Below, one piece after another: positions 43,201 to 51,618 of a DNA stretch of 51,699 nucleotides (the stretch's first letter is position 1; each line of letters opens with the position of its first letter). The notes below the pieces were generated by a model. It was not told the DNA's origin. It made no database searches and saw only the letters and a list, made by a program, of their open reading frames with translations. The stretch comes from Bacteroidales bacterium (GTDB lineage: Bacteria; Bacteroidota; Bacteroidia; Bacteroidales; Lentimicrobiaceae), in NCBI GenBank assembly GCA_022837485.1, contig JALHHH010000018.1, forward strand, positions 1-51,699. The letters run 5' to 3'. A program made the position numbers and the translations under genes.

Positions 43201-45904
43201 AATTGCCAGTGTGCGGTATTCAGGATCGGATGACACTCTAAGCAGTACTTCGGGAGCCGACGGATATTATTACATGAACAATTTCCCGGTACGTAATTAT
43301 CTGCAACAGGTTACGGCATCGAAATCGCAAAGCAACTACATAGGCGATGAAAGAAAAATACTGATCAATAAAGCCTCGAACGAGTGTATAACAATCGATT
43401 TCAATCTTACCGTTTATGAAGATATGGATATTACGAGCCTTATGGGATTCCCGATGGAGGTCACACGACTGAAAGACGAAGAGGGGATTATCCGCATCAA
43501 CGGAAATCTTACACAGCTGAAAAACAACGAGCAATTCAGTACCGATGCCGCCACTGTCGTACCTTTTTCGGGAATAGCCATTAAAGCCGGAACCAGAAAA
43601 AACAGTAAGGGAATACCCATTGCCGAGCCGGTTACGATTCCGGTAGTTACAGACAAGCCCGGTATAACGTCCTTAATGGTATTAAAAACCTTTACGGGAA
43701 GTTTATATAAACAGGGCGGGCTAACGATCGACCGGGAGGCACCGGCATCGGCCTGGGGGGTTATCATTGGAAAAGTAAAAATTGAACCATCTGAATTCAA
43801 CAACACCATGGCGGCTTTGCCGGTCATTTACCTGGCTGTTAGCGCAGAAAGCGGAACCAAAAAAATGGAAATGCCCGTATTAACGGCCAACCCGGCTGTC
43901 ACAAAACCGGTAAAATTGCCCGTAACCGGCTTTTTCGTGTGCAACGAAAACGGAGGAGCCCTTCAGTATTCATTACCTGCATTTGAAAATTCAGCGCGTG
44001 CCGATGTCGCCAAATCTTACCTCAACAGCGCTAAGTTGCAGCTTAATACAACTCTGCACACCCAATGCAGCAACGTAACACCATCCGACCTAAAAATTGA
44101 GCTAGGGGTTGTGGAAATTAGCAAGAACCTGTTTACATACAATGGTAAGTCTCCAATATCCTTCAACCTGAATAAATGGAAACTTACAAGTCAGAAATGG
44201 AGCATCGACAACCTGGGTGTCAAAATAGACGAAGCCATTATAAAGACCGGGATTATAGACGTACCGCTCAAAAACCTTGCAATAACCGGGAATGCAATCG
44301 ACCACGGCAACACTATTGCTGAATTCAGTGGAATAAAAATCCTTGGCACCTTGCCCGTTACGGTTACCACACAAAACCAAGGTCTTAATTATTACGACAC
44401 CGGCGGCGGCAATATGCAGTGGGTGTTGTATGCCACATCCGACGGAGGACCTCAAACGGCATTCATTCAAGGGGTTCCCGGAATTCCCGGAGAAAGGCTG
44501 CCGCTCAACGGTATACGTATGATCAGCGATGGCAGCGAACCCAGACTGGAACCCCTGGCCACCGACCTGAAGCTTTTCGACATCGTGGATTTCAGGCCTG
44601 CAACGGGAACAATTCTCAACGTATTTAATTCTGCCAGTCCGCCCTGGCTCAAGGTTCAGGGTACGTACAAGCCGGGAATTCCATACATCGAGGAATTCAA
44701 CGGGAACATGGCATGGCAAAAAACATCCGCAGGGATGAAATTTATCGTAGATAATCCCAATCCCATAAATTTCACCCACAACAACATGGCATTTATCTGG
44801 GATCCGGTGAGTATAAAATTTGCACCACAGCTTTTTACCGCCAGCGGAACGGCGACGGAAGAAGGGAAACTCGGGCCGGTAAGGATTGTACTGCTCCATA
44901 AACCGGCTTCCACCGAAATCGACATACCCTCTGATGAGAAAATATACATCACCCAGGATCACAGCAAGTATTTCGAGAAGGTTGTCGGGGGAATGGAAGT
45001 AAACCGTTCGCAGCATCAGTGGAACAACTTCTGGTTTGAAGGCGAAATGGCCGGCATGAACGGCATCAGCAACAATACCCAAAAGAGCAGACTCAGGTTC
45101 ATATGCGAAGGCGATATAAACGCCGGCAGCCAGAGCCTTAGCGTAAGTAAGCTTGATGCCTTTCCGGGAATGACGCTTACATACGACTTTGCAAATTCGC
45201 GGCTTACCGGTTCTGTAAACATCGATAAAAACCTTGCCGGGATGCAGGCAAATGGCACAGCCGATTGCATTTTCGACCCGAACGGATGGTACATCAACGT
45301 ACAGGGAAACCTGAGTATTCCCGGAATCGGCGGTTGCGGACTTTTCGGATTGTTCGGCGATTATCAGGCCATCCCTCCTGCCCTTTCGTCTCCTTTCCGG
45401 GCGCTGAAATGCATACCGTCGGAGTTCCAGGGAAAGGTAAGCGGCTTTTTATTCCAGGGATCCATCACCAAGCAGCTGATTCCATCCATAGAATGGGGAG
45501 TTACTTTGCCGCTGATCGATCAGTTTGTCGGTGTTCAGGTATATGCCGACCTTTCAATGTATGCCCGGACCTGGATGACGTTCGATCCTCAGGTTAACTC
45601 TTACGGCATCTCACTACTTGCCGATGGAAACATCGGCGGAGGTATAAGCGGAGGCCTTTATTCCCTGAGTGTACATGCCAATGCCCAGATGGGAATTAGT
45701 GGCACATACTATTCCAATGGCTCGTATAATGTAACCGGCTGCGGCAGTGTAAACGCAGGAGTTTCAGCTGAAGTGTTTTACGGACTAGGCTGGACGGGAG
45801 TAGACATTACTTCGCCAGACATTGGTCTTAAAATGAAAATCAGCGACTCGGGTTGTGATTTCGGACTTATGCTCGGAAGCTGCGGAGAAAATCTATGCCC
45901 GTGA
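40262..45904 (+). CDS. Giant TANFOR-like surface protein
   Basis: The ATG at 40262 is used because AAAGGAG sits nine nt upstream; a second ATG 24 nt earlier has no such site. The 1880-residue exported protein has a signal peptide (about 1-33, FTVIAQ). Residues about 35-300 match the pattern of TANFOR-domain proteins of Bacteroidota (PPYSPKISEYTSNPNKI, QLVYEGITEQEIINGNGLPE, CCAPFPVSSIEPP, HPLCGEEV). Carboxypeptidase-regulatory-like modules begin near 340, 649, 778 and 964. The last 800 residues are repetitive strands with no family I recognise, ending in a cysteine-bearing tail (SGCDFGLMLGSCGENLCP). No T9SS type-A sorting domain is evident. It probably decorates the cell surface; the assembly role with its barrel and FN3 neighbours is inference. 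Confidence 0.8.
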   Translation: MYSRFDSHQPSGRCRTAALTTMLLLVFGFTVIAQNYPLRVNLVVAPPYSPKISEYTSNPNKILATVQYMAGAGNRTLQVYLSGSITGTSGIKIYTRPGHRPPQPLTLMPGAIHRLNLNNIQDVFSTSQLVYEGITEQEIINGNGLPEDDYVICIRAFEYTTSQPLSEEDPSGCCAPFPVSSIEPPVVTHPLCGEEVPSVRPQNLVFSWTMPAGAPTGTRYLLQIVEVIPGTHNIQNAINSAPKPLFFETTVNTNVFVYGAAQPALIPGKTYAFAVTAIDPLRRYNFRNGGQSEVCSFIWKSSGVLFPGFDIGIVTDEPAVKPVNIGGVNMEVPLPFVPVKVFGKLVYKYPDPGENQKLPLAGANLKLVIGHAKVSKGQPLLPDKVIGTFLQPHDACEDSEVGRVLGVTTTDSEGRFNFNYLYGTEFGKRCGSGTGELGFDYYRVAFIVLEAPHRNFYFNPDALLMPEKGKDLNTGEVVALVRSCQLTVTTLPDKNLSNDLANAIGTQKLSTINVYLCRKIDFSYQLYPLNDGKIKGQQHKVEESVKNKFPGFTVVAHGTTGPDGTLVFQRVVWHHQSQFQYYLMADTPPEADMNFTFGAPQAWSPPPTIPDETGIGNIDPSGLQFPRFYNYAKAAQSKELYLWPQYPKVAGTVLEMEDTSPIAGAKIDLNETYGLSPKNNLKIFYPYWMYNENQPMVNCLQNNCGQYFNSLMAVSAADGKFVFDDLSMVYNTQTKAVTGPDRRLLVSKDGYQTIDEHIGVIIHGRQRIMNELKLRKGAVLKGYVRDAESNQPLSAQLMLPGGKTYNSKASNGSFEMPVPLLPGVTQKLIVKRNGYITDTIEFEAAQAVKHLDVKLFTLKRRLEVRVKTYNNFIPMPIQNVQVNIMNVSTNQQGHNYPIGGFTDTDGIVTFRFVNGGSNNNQEYRIRVGMPSNTSRNFETRFFTIKIPYSQNPTVLNCVLKPAACIKGHVYAGSGTESPVGIASVRYSGSDDTLSSTSGADGYYYMNNFPVRNYLQQVTASKSQSNYIGDERKILINKASNECITIDFNLTVYEDMDITSLMGFPMEVTRLKDEEGIIRINGNLTQLKNNEQFSTDAATVVPFSGIAIKAGTRKNSKGIPIAEPVTIPVVTDKPGITSLMVLKTFTGSLYKQGGLTIDREAPASAWGVIIGKVKIEPSEFNNTMAALPVIYLAVSAESGTKKMEMPVLTANPAVTKPVKLPVTGFFVCNENGGALQYSLPAFENSARADVAKSYLNSAKLQLNTTLHTQCSNVTPSDLKIELGVVEISKNLFTYNGKSPISFNLNKWKLTSQKWSIDNLGVKIDEAIIKTGIIDVPLKNLAITGNAIDHGNTIAEFSGIKILGTLPVTVTTQNQGLNYYDTGGGNMQWVLYATSDGGPQTAFIQGVPGIPGERLPLNGIRMISDGSEPRLEPLATDLKLFDIVDFRPATGTILNVFNSASPPWLKVQGTYKPGIPYIEEFNGNMAWQKTSAGMKFIVDNPNPINFTHNNMAFIWDPVSIKFAPQLFTASGTATEEGKLGPVRIVLLHKPASTEIDIPSDEKIYITQDHSKYFEKVVGGMEVNRSQHQWNNFWFEGEMAGMNGISNNTQKSRLRFICEGDINAGSQSLSVSKLDAFPGMTLTYDFANSRLTGSVNIDKNLAGMQANGTADCIFDPNGWYINVQGNLSIPGIGGCGLFGLFGDYQAIPPALSSPFRALKCIPSEFQGKVSGFLFQGSITKQLIPSIEWGVTLPLIDQFVGVQVYADLSMYARTWMTFDPQVNSYGISLLADGNIGGGISGGLYSLSVHANAQMGISGTYYSNGSYNVTGCGSVNAGVSAEVFYGLGWTGVDITSPDIGLKMKISDSGCDFGLMLGSCGENLCP

Positions 45905-45919
45905 AGACGCTGAAAACTT

Positions 45920-47464
45920 ATGAAATTACTTCAAAACATAAACATTATGAAGGTCTGCAAACTAAATACATATATAATCCTAACGATCGTTCTCCTGGCA
46001 GAATCGGGTGTTAATGCACAGGTAAAATCTCCGGTAGAATTCGATTATCCGGTTTTTTTGACAAGCGAAACGACGTCGCGGATGATTTATCTGAAATGGT
46101 TCAGTAAAGGCGATCGTCCGGCTCCAGATTTTATGCCGCTCCGCTATGAAGGCGACAATCCGGTGGAAGCCAAAGGTGTAAAAGCCATTATGCGAAGCTC
46201 CGACACAACGTTTTACACCTTTTTTGACACCAGCGTGATGAAAATGCCGCATCTGAATAGCCTGCAATACTTTATTGTTCAGCTCGATACAAATCGTAGA
46301 GCCGGCAGCAGCAGCATGATTAGCGTGATATCACCGGAAGCTTCCGGGTTGTGGTTTACAGAGACAAAAGCCACGAAAGATTCCAAAATGCTACGCATCA
46401 ATCTGGAATGGAAACTCAGCAGCAGCAAAAACGTCCGGTCGATTGAAATTGTCAGAAGTTTGCACCCAGACAAGGACTTTACGGAACTGGCGAGTCTCGA
46501 CCGGGTTTACTACTACCGGTTGAGAGCCCTGCCCGAAAACAGTGAGCAGGCCGTATACAGCAATCTGATATTCAGTGCAGCATATAATCCACAGCCCCCG
46601 GCAGCGCCATGGCTTGTGCGGTCGGAACGGCTGCGCGGAGGGGTATTTCTGCAGTACAGGGTGAGCGATGCAGAAGCCGCCGGCATCCGAATTTACCGAA
46701 ACGACGGACTGACACCCGAATTGAAAGCTGTGAGCGACCTGCTGAGGCCAAACGATTCGATGCTGGTAAATTATTACGACACTACGCGGATTCTGTCGGG
46801 GTTAACCACCTATATCTTTGCTGCAAAAACTGAAAGCAGCAGTTTTGTGGAGAGTGGTTTTTCCGATTACACATACATAAGACCAATAATTTCGGAACCT
46901 TCGCCGGTTCCAACAAACTTCACCGGATACGAAGAGGATGGAAATGTTGTTTTAAACTGGGAAGACCTTGAAAAAAGATATCCTGCAGTTGCCGGTTACA
47001 GCGTCAGCAGGAGGACGGAAGACGGCAGCGAACAGCTGCTCATACCGGAAAATGCGCTTCTGCGCGTCAACGGCTTCATCGATACGACTGCCAGTCCCGG
47101 GCAACTGTATGTGTACGGCTTACTATCGGTCGACATGGACGGAAATCGCTCAGGGGCAGCCACTTTTTCGCTTCGCACGATCAAAAGCATTCCTTTGCCG
47201 CCGTTTGCACTTCAGGCTATGGCTTCCGGCGAAGGCATCCACCTTGAGTGGAGCGAAATACAGTATGAGGGTCTTTCGGGAATCAGCATTTACCGGTACG
47301 AAAGGGGAAAACCGGCAGAAAAAGTAGCGGAAACAGGACCGGAAGCCTCAGAATACACCGACACAACAGCAATTGGCGGTGTGCTGTACTTCTACTATCT
47401 GACCACGACAAATACGGATGGAGCGGAAAGCGAAAAATCGGAAGAAGTAAGCATACGCAGGTAG
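45920..47464 (+). CDS. Exported fibronectin type III-like protein
   Basis: The start at 45920 is used; 45947 would give an equally good signal peptide (ending GVNAQ). The 514-residue product is 15 nt after the giant gene. It contains several FN3-like units. The clear ones are around APWLVRSERLRGGVFLQYRVSDAEA, SPVPTNFTGYEEDGNVVLNWEDLE and PPFALQAMASGEGIHLEWSEI. Each ends in a D-T-T or Y-Y strand. The unit near LHPDKDFTELASLDRVYYYRLRA looks short, as if 15-20 residues were lost. It has no recognisable sorting domain. A role as partner of the giant surface protein is inferred from the operon only. Confidence 0.75.
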   Translation: MKLLQNINIMKVCKLNTYIILTIVLLAESGVNAQVKSPVEFDYPVFLTSETTSRMIYLKWFSKGDRPAPDFMPLRYEGDNPVEAKGVKAIMRSSDTTFYTFFDTSVMKMPHLNSLQYFIVQLDTNRRAGSSSMISVISPEASGLWFTETKATKDSKMLRINLEWKLSSSKNVRSIEIVRSLHPDKDFTELASLDRVYYYRLRALPENSEQAVYSNLIFSAAYNPQPPAAPWLVRSERLRGGVFLQYRVSDAEAAGIRIYRNDGLTPELKAVSDLLRPNDSMLVNYYDTTRILSGLTTYIFAAKTESSSFVESGFSDYTYIRPIISEPSPVPTNFTGYEEDGNVVLNWEDLEKRYPAVAGYSVSRRTEDGSEQLLIPENALLRVNGFIDTTASPGQLYVYGLLSVDMDGNRSGAATFSLRTIKSIPLPPFALQAMASGEGIHLEWSEIQYEGLSGISIYRYERGKPAEKVAETGPEASEYTDTTAIGGVLYFYYLTTTNTDGAESEKSEEVSIRR

Positions 47465-47528
47465 GCAAAAATCAAACGGAAACAAACGCGGAGCTTGTCC
47501 GCATCTCAAAACTATGTATTTTTATACC

Positions 47529-47577
47529 GGCTATGGGGTTAGCCTTTAATCGCCTTTAAAAAGCTGATAACTCCTGA
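47529..47577 (+). ncRNA. Fluoride riboswitch (crcB motif)
   Basis: The sequence GGCTATGGGGTTAGCC, then TTTAATCGCCTT, then AAGCTGATAACTCCTG follows the crcB consensus closely. GGCT (47529-47532) pairs with AGCC (47541-47544). GGGGTT (47535-47540) pairs with AACTCC (47569-47574) as the long-range stem. GCUGAU is the conserved 3' segment. The third stem needs one bulged C. It lies about 85 nt upstream of crcB, the expected partner gene. Confidence 0.75.
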
Positions 47578-47660
47578 TAAAAAAATGCCCGGTCAGCGGA
47601 GCCTGCAGATGCTTTGCTGCCGCTTAATGCATATTTTTACATCACGTATACATCAGCAGT

Positions 47661-48038
47661 ATGTTGAAACTACTTCTCATCGTTGGCTCCGGCAGCTTCC
47701 TTGGTGGCATCGCCCGTTATCTTCTTTCCAGGGGCATACAAAACTCTGTTATTACCTCCTTCCCGCTGGGGACTTTCTGGGTAAACATCCTTGGTTGCTT
47801 CTTAATCGGACTGATTTATGGTTTATCCGACAGGGGCACACTTGGAAACAATGAAATGCGTTTATTCCTGGCTGTAGGTTTCTGCGGAGGATTTACCACT
47901 TTCTCCACCTTCTCGAACGAGAACATGGCTCTGCTGCGCGATGGCAGTATACTGTACTTCAGCCTCTATGCAGGGCTGAGCGTATTTCTGGGCCTTTTGG
48001 CCACATTTGGCGGACACGCACTCACAAAAATCTCTTAA
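47661..48038 (+). CDS. crcB: Fluoride channel CrcB/Fluc
   Basis: The 125-residue protein has four helices and the Fluc marks: GSGSFLGGIARYLLS, TFWVNILGCFLIGLIYG (the pore asparagine) and GFCGGFTTFSTFSNE (the Phe-box and Na+-binding turn). Fluc proteins assemble as antiparallel dimers and let fluoride leave the cell. A fluoride riboswitch upstream supports the function. It is followed after 2 nt by the DUF190 gene. Confidence 0.97.
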   Translation: MLKLLLIVGSGSFLGGIARYLLSRGIQNSVITSFPLGTFWVNILGCFLIGLIYGLSDRGTLGNNEMRLFLAVGFCGGFTTFSTFSNENMALLRDGSILYFSLYAGLSVFLGLLATFGGHALTKIS

Positions 48039-48040
48039 GC

Positions 48041-48406
48041 ATGGAAACCAACACACAAGCAGTACGGTTAAGGATTTACATCAGCAATACCGACAAATTC
48101 AGGCATACCCTGCTGAGTGAAACCCTGGTTTTTGCTGCCCGACGTTACGGACTTGCCGGCGCCACGGTTACAAAGGGCTGTATGGGATACGGATCGAGCA
48201 GCGTGATACACTCCGGTAAATTCTGGGAAATTACTGAAAAGCTACCTGTTGTTGTCGAGTTGGTGGACGAGGAGGAGAAGATTGTTCGTTTTCTGAAGGG
48301 CATAAAGCCCTGGATGGACAAAATTCCGACGGGATGCCTGATTACAAGTGAAAATGTGGAGGTGGTACTTCTGAAGAAAGGCAAAAGAAACTCCCTCCTG
48401 AAATAA
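48041..48406 (+). CDS. DUF190 protein
   Basis: The 121-residue protein is a DUF190 member: VRLRIYISNTDKFRHTLLSETLVFAARRYGLAGATVTKG is the family core, with GYGSSSVIH next. DUF190 has a PII-like ferredoxin fold and is commonly found beside crcB, where it may regulate the channel or bind a nucleotide. It starts 2 nt after crcB, so co-expression under the riboswitch is expected. Confidence 0.92.
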   Translation: METNTQAVRLRIYISNTDKFRHTLLSETLVFAARRYGLAGATVTKGCMGYGSSSVIHSGKFWEITEKLPVVVELVDEEEKIVRFLKGIKPWMDKIPTGCLITSENVEVVLLKKGKRNSLLK

Positions 48407-48512
48407 ACCTTAATCTGGAACGGGCAATATGCAATACAATGCTTTCTGGCGCTAACATATTCAAAAGATCAAACCTCAAACTCAGGTTCAGGAAATAATT
48501 ATACGAAATCGG

Positions 48513-48872
48513 ATGCAAAAAATACTTATCATCATCAACGATGCTCCTTACGGGACGGAGAAAGCGTACAATGCGCTGAGAATGGCAATGACTTTGCAAA
48601 AAGAACACGGCGAAACTGTTGAGGTAAAGATATTTCTGCTGGCAGATGCCGTCTTTTGCGGATTACCATCCCAGAACACACCAGGCGGATACTACAACAT
48701 CGAAAGAATGCTGAAATCGGTGATTCAGAAAGGCGCAGAGGTAAAAAGCTGCGGCGGATGCTCGGAAGCAAGAGGAATTGACAAACTCCCGCTGATTGAA
48801 GGCGTTAAGATCAGTAATATGAAAGAGTTTGCACTATGGACGGTTGAATGCAACAAAGTGCTATCGTTCTGA
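48513..48872 (+). CDS. DsrE/DsrF-like protein
   Basis: The 119-residue protein has the DsrE-type Rossmann-like fold: KILIIINDAPYGTEKAYNALRMA at the start and VKIFLLADAVFCGLP in the middle. Cysteines in SCGGCSEARG (near residue 80) could carry persulfide sulfur. No other sulfur-relay genes are nearby. It is about 106 nt after DUF190, and whether it belongs to the fluoride unit is unclear. Confidence 0.85.
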   Translation: MQKILIIINDAPYGTEKAYNALRMAMTLQKEHGETVEVKIFLLADAVFCGLPSQNTPGGYYNIERMLKSVIQKGAEVKSCGGCSEARGIDKLPLIEGVKISNMKEFALWTVECNKVLSF

Positions 48873-48925
48873 TACTTACAAACCGCATGGATTAAAAATC
48901 CCCGGCAGCAGCTTCAGGCTGACGG

Positions 48926-50419
48926 TTAATTTACCATGAGCTTGCCGGATGTCTGTCTGCCTTCACCGTCGCGGATGATAAAAACGTACATTCCTGCCGG
49001 CCATGCAGCTGTATTCACACGAATTTCACTTCCGGTGATGTTGTTCCGGAATTCAATCAACTGCCCGGCTGTGCTGATGATTGATAATGCATGAGGCTTA
49101 TGGTGCGGATTTGAGAAGGTTACTGTGGAAATCCCTGTAGAGGGATTGGGGAAAACAGCAGGATTTTCCGTGGCGATTAACTGGCTGTTCACCGAGCTTG
49201 TGTCTTTCATTATGTCGACTACAACCCCCTCCACTACGGTGAGATTGTACGGAATTTCTTCCGGAAGCAGGTACCAGCCGTTGTACATCCCGCCCCAGCC
49301 GAAGTTCAGGTGGTAATAGTCGTCTGTATTATAGCCATCCACAACCACATTGTGCCCGGTTTGCCAGGACGGATCCACAACGGCGAGGTGAGACGGAAGC
49401 GTATCCATCATGTTTTGTTTAAGCCGGTCGTAAAGGTCGTTGTTGGTTTCATTGAGCAACACCGAAGTGCTGAATCCAAACCTCTGATAGGCATCAAATG
49501 CCTGATTTACGCCAAATGTGCCCGAAGCCTGGGAGGTAAATACCTGAGTACAGGCTACTCCGCAGGCAAAAACCAGCGCGGCTTTATCGGTACTTGTGAG
49601 GCTGATATTGCCGTTATAGTGAGCGTTCAGGGTATCCAGGTAAACGTTGAGCTGATCAAAGGAAGGAAATCCGTTCAGAGCATAATCGTCGTCGATCTGG
49701 TAGTTGCGTCCGGCATAACTGTGGTAATAATCGTCGTAATCGTTGAAATGGGTGTTATTGGTATTTTTATGAAAATTAAGAATCTGAGCCATAGCCACGG
49801 CAGGGCAGCCCGCATAGCTTCGCGTGGAAGTCAGCGGATCCATTGGACAAAGGTTATTGTACGGCGCATTTTGTGTCCAGTTTGTTGAAAGCCAGCCGTC
49901 GCCGACAGATGGCCACTTCTCCGGGCGATCGCCGCTTTTGTCAGTGAGACTATCCCCTGCCCTGCCGGCCAAGCGTATACCCTTTTCAAGGGCATACCCG
50001 AGCCGGACAGTGAGGTCCGCTTTTAGCAGACAATACAAAGGGTTGCCGGTTTCGGGCTGACCGAAATCACCGGTAAATGACCAGGCAGGTATTGCAGGGA
50101 GATCGGAAGAAGCAGAAACAACCACATAACCTGCAGGATCCAGTTTAAACACCCAGGCTAAAGCCCCCGGTTCCGGACAATCGCTATTAACCGCAGTCTC
50201 AGCAACAGAAAGGGCAATCGGATCAGCACTCCTGGATATTAAATAGCATAGATCGCTTATAATCATCGAATTTGCATTGTATTTTGACAAATGATGGCGG
50301 GCAGTCGCAAGAGCGTCATTCAGCTTAACCGGATTCTGCGTATTCGTTTTGGCGAAAGTGATGCTGTCGGCTATAAAAATGCAGCAGACAATTATGGTAA
50401 ATACCCGTTTCATATCCAT
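48926..50419 (-). CDS. C10 (streptopain-like) cysteine protease with a T9SS sorting domain
   Basis: The 497-residue protein has a signal peptide, an N-terminal Spi-type inhibitory propeptide (about 30-160), and a papain-like C10 domain. The catalytic cysteine is C205 in SYAGCPAVAMAQIL, the histidine is H356 in GHNVVVDGYN, and the NFGWGG turn is at 372-377. After residue about 415 comes a type-A T9SS C-terminal domain (FPNPSTGISTVTF, then AWPAGMYVFIIRD, ending GKLMVN). It should be made as a zymogen, exported by Sec, moved through T9SS and anchored or released at the surface. Starts at M1 or M3 are both possible. Confidence 0.95.
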   Translation of the reverse strand: MDMKRVFTIIVCCIFIADSITFAKTNTQNPVKLNDALATARHHLSKYNANSMIISDLCYLISRSADPIALSVAETAVNSDCPEPGALAWVFKLDPAGYVVVSASSDLPAIPAWSFTGDFGQPETGNPLYCLLKADLTVRLGYALEKGIRLAGRAGDSLTDKSGDRPEKWPSVGDGWLSTNWTQNAPYNNLCPMDPLTSTRSYAGCPAVAMAQILNFHKNTNNTHFNDYDDYYHSYAGRNYQIDDDYALNGFPSFDQLNVYLDTLNAHYNGNISLTSTDKAALVFACGVACTQVFTSQASGTFGVNQAFDAYQRFGFSTSVLLNETNNDLYDRLKQNMMDTLPSHLAVVDPSWQTGHNVVVDGYNTDDYYHLNFGWGGMYNGWYLLPEEIPYNLTVVEGVVVDIMKDTSSVNSQLIATENPAVFPNPSTGISTVTFSNPHHKPHALSIISTAGQLIEFRNNITGSEIRVNTAAWPAGMYVFIIRDGEGRQTSGKLMVN

Positions 50420-50748
50420 ATCATATAGTTTCAGGGAGGCAAAGATATAACAGAATTAATTATTTTCGATATGATATACCCGACGGAATAAGAAAATTGT
50501 ACGACTACGTTTAGATGGCCGTGGATAAGTTTCCACAAATTGTTGGCTATGTTTACCAATAACGGAAAGAATAGGGGAAATTTGGATAATTACGATACCG
50601 GTTCATTAAAAATGGTTATTCGTATAATGCTATTATTCAGCCTATTTCAAGTCTGATTATCAAAACTTAGGGAAGTCCGGATTCCGGTAACGACTTCGGA
50701 ACATGCTTTGTGCCTGAAGCGGAGTATTAACCACCAAAAATCACGATT
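50420..50748. other. Divergent intergenic region
   Basis: This 329-bp stretch has no gene I can support. It holds a minus-strand TATCTTTG at 50447-50440 that could serve the C10 gene, and a short GTGGA/TCCAC hairpin at 50521-50536. Confidence 0.5.
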
Positions 50749-51591
50749 ATGAGAACGAGAAATTTCATGGTGGCATTACTGGCCATCTTTACCTTTACTG
50801 TGATGGCTTCCTGCGAGAAGGAGGCAGATAATCCGGGAAGTGTTCTCGCACTGGCTGGAAGTGAAAAAGCCACTCTTGAAGTTTGGTTATCGGCTGAAAA
50901 TATGGCTTACCAGTCACTGGAGCTCGACATCCGGGGTGTGCAATACAGCGATGAAAGCGATGAATGGCATACCCTGGCGGTGATTTCACCGGGTATAACA
51001 ACTTACACAACTTCGCCGGACAAGTCTACCCGATTGATTATTCGTTCGGAGGTAAATCCGGGATTAATAACCCGTTTTCGATTGATAACCGGTGCGGGCA
51101 ATTATCTTTCAATTGGAACAACACGATTTCCTTTGCGCGTTTCGGGTGAATATGCATGGGGATTACTAACAGAAGTGAACGCAGATGCCAGGGCAGGAAA
51201 GGTATTGCAGCTGCGGCTGGCGATTGATGTTGCCAGATCAATATCTCACGGAGGAGGCGCTGAATACCATTTCGATCCCATTTGGAGGCTTGCCAGCCGG
51301 CAGGGTACGGCAGAAATCAGCGGGAGCGTTTTCCCCAAAGAGGCCTTGCCGGTAGCAGTACTTTTTAATGAAAGCGACACACTTCGTACACGTCCGTGGC
51401 CCGACGGAACATTCCGCTTCCAGGGTTTGGAAGATGGAGTATGGCATCTGCTGCTTCATCCGGTAGCAAGCGGATACAATGAGATTTTAATTCGGAATCT
51501 GCATCTTTCAAAAGGCGAAAAGCTGGCACTGGATCCCGTGTATCTGGGAATGCCCGGATTAGCAGACTTCAGTGCTGATGAAAGGCCGTAA
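50749..51591 (+). CDS. Second, diverged DUF4382 lipoprotein
   Basis: The 280-residue protein has lipobox VMASC and a charged run after it (E-K-E-A-D-N) that suggests surface display. Its domain order matches the 34163 gene, with the DUF4382 core (here ATLEVWLSAENMAYQSLELDIRGV) and the C-terminal EISGSVFPKEALPVAVLFNES module. The LTDAP motif of the family core is replaced by LSAEN. The paralogues therefore share architecture but not the conserved core motif. The function is unknown. Confidence 0.85.
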   Translation: MRTRNFMVALLAIFTFTVMASCEKEADNPGSVLALAGSEKATLEVWLSAENMAYQSLELDIRGVQYSDESDEWHTLAVISPGITTYTTSPDKSTRLIIRSEVNPGLITRFRLITGAGNYLSIGTTRFPLRVSGEYAWGLLTEVNADARAGKVLQLRLAIDVARSISHGGGAEYHFDPIWRLASRQGTAEISGSVFPKEALPVAVLFNESDTLRTRPWPDGTFRFQGLEDGVWHLLLHPVASGYNEILIRNLHLSKGEKLALDPVYLGMPGLADFSADERP

Positions 51592-51618
51592 GCTCCAGTA
51601 TACATGATTATCTGTTGG

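Noticed and set aside
44102..45082. Long open frame (326 codons) antisense to the giant surface gene
   Set aside because: It is fully inside the giant gene, has no ribosome-binding site or recognisable domain, and its composition fits the reverse of the real frame.
50515..50540. DnaA-box-like TTATCCACG on the minus strand, suggesting an origin
   Set aside because: Only one close match was seen. There is no cluster of boxes, no AT-rich unwinding region and no dnaA or dnaN gene nearby.
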